DNA of 64,000 bases, from contig NZ_CP097329.1 in assembly GCF_030323025.1 (NCBI RefSeq), positions 1,767,001-1,831,000 on the forward strand, written 5' to 3'. The DNA is from Pseudanabaena mucicola str. Chao 1806 (lineage in GTDB: Bacteria; Cyanobacteriota; Cyanobacteriia; Pseudanabaenales; Pseudanabaenaceae). The position numbers and the translations under genes are program-made. Of the stretch, positions 62,015-64,000 are shown one piece after another. The notes beneath the pieces were generated by a model. That model was not told the origin of the DNA. It ran no database searches and worked only from the letters and a program-made list of their open reading frames with translations. Each line of letters starts with the position of its first letter. The stretch's first letter is position 1.

Positions 62015-63049
62015 GTGATCGTCGTAACCAAGATTGGGACACCCGCAGAGGAAGTTGCGCGGATCTGCGATGAACTATCTAGTTGGGGGTTGTCACCTGA
62101 AAAAATTGTTGGCAAGCATAAAGTTGTTTTAGGTTTAGTCGGTGAAACCGCCGACCTCGATCGCAATCGCATTGAAGAATTAAGTCCTTGGATAGAGTCT
62201 GTGTTACGAGTAGAACGTCCGTTTAAACGCGCTAGTCGTGAATATCGTCATCATGAAGCCAGTGTCGTGATTGTACCGACACCAAATGGTGATGTAGCGA
62301 TCGGTGAGCATTATCCCTTAACCGTTGTTGCTGGTCCCTGCTCTGTTGAGAATGAAGAAATGATCGTTGAAACAGCAATGCGCGTCAAGTCATCGGGGGC
62401 TCAGTTTCTAAGAGGTGGAGCCTATAAGCCACGTACTTCCCCTTATGCTTTTCAGGGACATGGTGAGAGCGCTCTATCCCTATTAGCAGCAGCAAGAGAA
62501 GCTAGTGGTCTAGGGATTATTACGGAAGTAATGGATACTGCTGATATTGAGAAGATTGCTGAAGTTGCAGATGTGCTGCAAATTGGTGCAAGAAATATGC
62601 AGAATTTCTCATTACTCAAGCAAGTGGGTAAACAGAACAAACCGATTTTGCTCAAACGTGGCTTAGCAGCAACAATTGACGATTGGCTGATGGCAGCAGA
62701 ATATATTCTTGCGGAAGGGAACCCTAATGTAATTCTCTGCGAACGTGGAATTAGAACTTTTGATCGCGAATATACTCGCAATACTCTAGATTTAGCAGCA
62801 ATTCCTGTATTACGTAAGTTAACCCATTTACCAATCATGATCGATCCTAGCCATGGTACTGGTTGGTCAGATTATGTGCCATCCATGAGTCTTGCCGCGA
62901 TCGCTGCGGGTGTAGATTCGCTGATGATCGAAGTGCATCCCAATCCCAAAAAGGCTCTCTCCGATGGTCCTCAGTCCTTAACTTTTGATGCTTTCGATAA
63001 GTTAATGTTTCAGGTTAATCGTATGGCTCAAGTAATGGGTAGAGCATAA
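62015..63049 (+). CDS. aroF: 3-deoxy-7-phosphoheptulonate synthase (type I-beta)
   Basis: 344 residues. It condenses PEP and erythrose 4-phosphate, the first shikimate step. The N-terminal ferredoxin-like regulatory domain (about 1-70, MIVVTKIGTPAEEVARICDE) is typical of type I-beta enzymes. The barrel has VVAGPCSVENEEM with the metal Cys, LRGGAYKPRTSPYAFQG, LLKRGLAATIDDW and MIDPSHGTGWSDYV. The GTG at 62015 has AAAGGAG 8 bp upstream. It is complete. A leader hairpin is upstream. Confidence 0.96.
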   Translation: MIVVTKIGTPAEEVARICDELSSWGLSPEKIVGKHKVVLGLVGETADLDRNRIEELSPWIESVLRVERPFKRASREYRHHEASVVIVPTPNGDVAIGEHYPLTVVAGPCSVENEEMIVETAMRVKSSGAQFLRGGAYKPRTSPYAFQGHGESALSLLAAAREASGLGIITEVMDTADIEKIAEVADVLQIGARNMQNFSLLKQVGKQNKPILLKRGLAATIDDWLMAAEYILAEGNPNVILCERGIRTFDREYTRNTLDLAAIPVLRKLTHLPIMIDPSHGTGWSDYVPSMSLAAIAAGVDSLMIEVHPNPKKALSDGPQSLTFDAFDKLMFQVNRMAQVMGRA

Positions 63050-63115
63050 TCAAAAGAAACTCCTTAGAAGCATAAGTATCTTGCGGATAAAAATGTCCCA
63101 CAAAGTTATCTAGTA

Positions 63116-63159
63116 GCTTCGACTTCGCTCAGCTAACGTTGGCTGAGCGGAGCCGAAGC
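63116..63159. repeat. Palindrome of the TTCGCTCAGC / GCTGAGCGGAG type
   Basis: GCTTCGACTTCGCTCAGC and GCTGAGCGGAGCCGAAGC arms pair with a few wobbles and almost no loop. Related to the hairpin at 58040. It may end the aroF transcript. Confidence 0.55.
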
Positions 63160-63178
63160 CATAGGGCTTTTAAATTAA

Positions 63179-63282
63179 TAAGTAGCTAGACATAAGTAAA
63201 CTAAAAACCGAGAGTTTTATTCCGCCCGCGTAGCGTGCGGAATAAAACTCTGGTTTGGGTTTTAATTAAGTTGAGCTACTTA
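63179..63282. repeat. T-family palindromic repeat, copy T4 (inverted)
   Basis: TAAGTAGCTAGACATAAGTA at the left and TTAAGTTGAGCTACTTA at the right. Inner arms are GAGTTTTATTCCGCCCGC and GCGGAATAAAACTC. It is the reverse orientation of T3. Confidence 0.87.
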
Positions 63283-63303
63283 GCAAATCCCTAAGGAGTT
63301 TCT

Positions 63304-63741
63304 TTGATTGGAAAAACGATGAATCAAGCATTTATTTATAATCGCACAATTAATTTTCGTGATACCGATGCGGCGGGAGTAGTTTACTTTGCCAATGGAT
63401 TAGCCCTTTGTCATGAAGCCTATGAAGCATCACTAGCTTCTTCAGGGATAAGCTTGCAATCTTTTTTTCGTGGAGATGTGATTGCTGTACCAATTACTCA
63501 TGCCAGCATTGATTTTTTTAAACCCATGTTTTGCGGCGATCGCATCGCAATCTCTTTGACTGCTACTCAGCTAAGTACGGAATCCTTTCAAATTACATAT
63601 CAGCTTTATTTGAGTTGTGCAGAGGATCGTCAAAATGCAATCGCTGAAGCTCTCACTAAACATACATGTATTGACACCAGCACTAGAAAAAGGTGTAGCC
63701 TTTCTAAAGAACTTTTGCAATGGATGAAAATGACGCAATGA
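63304..63741 (+). CDS. Hotdog-fold acyl-CoA thioesterase (DHNA-CoA hydrolase type)
   Basis: 145 residues from TTG at 63304 or 140 from ATG at 63319. AAGGAG (63293-63298) is 5 nt before the TTG and 20 nt before the ATG, so the TTG is favoured. NFRDTDAAGVVYFANGLALC is the 4-hydroxybenzoyl-CoA thioesterase motif with catalytic Asp. It fits the 1,4-dihydroxy-2-naphthoyl-CoA hydrolase of phylloquinone synthesis in cyanobacteria (Slr0204 type). ACOT-type activity is the alternative. Its stop overlaps the next start (ATGA). Confidence 0.87.
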   Translation: MIGKTMNQAFIYNRTINFRDTDAAGVVYFANGLALCHEAYEASLASSGISLQSFFRGDVIAVPITHASIDFFKPMFCGDRIAISLTATQLSTESFQITYQLYLSCAEDRQNAIAEALTKHTCIDTSTRKRCSLSKELLQWMKMTQ

Positions 63742-64000
63742 CAACGATTTTACGTGACTGGAGTTATCGCTATCAATGGTTTTATGACACTGTGTCAGCA
63801 ATGGCATCCCTGAGCGTTGGAGGTGAGTCTCGATTTCGGAAGCTTTTCCTCAAAGATTTACAGGTTAATCCTGAAGCAAAAGTTCTCGATCTTTGCTGTG
63901 GGGCAGGACAAGCCACGCGGGAATTGGTCAAACATTTTCAGCATGTCACTGGTTTAGATGCCTCGCCGATCGCCATTAAACGCGCTAAGCAAAATGTACC
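63738..64000 (+). CDS. Class I SAM-dependent methyltransferase, cut by the window edge
   Basis: The first 87 codons of a methyltransferase: MTTILRDWSYRYQWFYDTVS, and motif I VLDLCCGAGQATRELVKHFQ, then GLDASPIAIKRAKQNV. The ATG at 63738 overlaps the thioesterase TGA by 4 bp, so they are coupled. UbiE/COQ5-like methyltransferases in quinone synthesis look like this at the start, but the rest is outside the window. Confidence 0.85.
   Translation, partial: MTTILRDWSYRYQWFYDTVSAMASLSVGGESRFRKLFLKDLQVNPEAKVLDLCCGAGQATRELVKHFQHVTGLDASPIAIKRAKQNV

Overview
The window looks like chromosomal DNA of a filamentous or unicellular cyanobacterium. The octamer GCGATCGC (HIP1) and its core are frequent. The genes include an SLH-domain OprB-like porin, a folate-biopterin (BT1-type) carrier, a FHA-GAF-adenylate cyclase, CHAT-TPR and DUF928 proteins and a DHNA-CoA-type thioesterase. 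A Pseudanabaena-like lineage is my guess. No rRNA, tRNA or CRISPR array was seen. The left edge cuts an IS4-family transposase and the right edge cuts a methyltransferase gene.

Layout. (1) 1-3720: IS4-type transposase, glutathione S-transferase, a short-chain dehydrogenase with a damaged 5' end, and a DsbA/HCCA-isomerase-type protein. (2) 3739-24760: a sulfur island. It holds metX, metY and a short rhodanese behind a structured leader and a 28-codon ORF; an ssuD-ssuC-ssuB set; three sulfonate-type binding lipoproteins; a second ssuC-ssuB pair; a methyltransferase; a DszC/SfnB-like flavin monooxygenase; a porin; an Rrf2 regulator overlapping cysE; and cysK divergent from a CysR-like Crp/Fnr regulator. 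Five copies of an inverted repeat, TACGGTA-N12-TACCGTA, sit in front of the GST gene, ssuD (two), the first ssuA and the cysK/cysR pair, which suggests one sulfur-responsive regulon. (3) 24958-46195: a urate catabolism set. It holds allantoate amidohydrolase, a GntR/FCD regulator, a Rieske oxygenase, hydroxyisourate hydrolase, a gamma-glutamylcyclotransferase-like protein, FAD urate hydroxylase, OHCU decarboxylase and PuuE-type allantoinase. Four GTATAC-N-GTATAC operators mark this regulon. It is split by a 14-kb block (29241-43416) with a CHASE2 histidine kinase, TpsB, a filamentous-haemagglutinin TpsA, a CHAT-TPR protein, a DUF928 protein and a REC-histidine kinase. (4) 46614-64000: a decayed TnpB gene, a folate/biopterin carrier, a VOC protein, a VanY-type peptidase, an M41-like protein, an RlmI-like methyltransferase, valS, a pentapeptide-repeat protein, argD, the FHA-GAF-cyclase, an IS1-family pseudogene, DAHP synthase and the thioesterase.

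How they work together. The sulfur island can import organosulfonates, release sulfite with SsuD or the flavin monooxygenase, and feed sulfide into cysteine (CysE/CysK) and homocysteine (MetX/MetY). The purine island can turn urate into allantoin, allantoate and ureidoglycine plus ammonia. The intergenic DNA is full of small palindromic MITE-like repeats in at least three families (called R, S and T here). One T copy is interrupted by another palindromic element with a 4-bp target duplication, and that T copy supplies the stop codon of the upstream gene.
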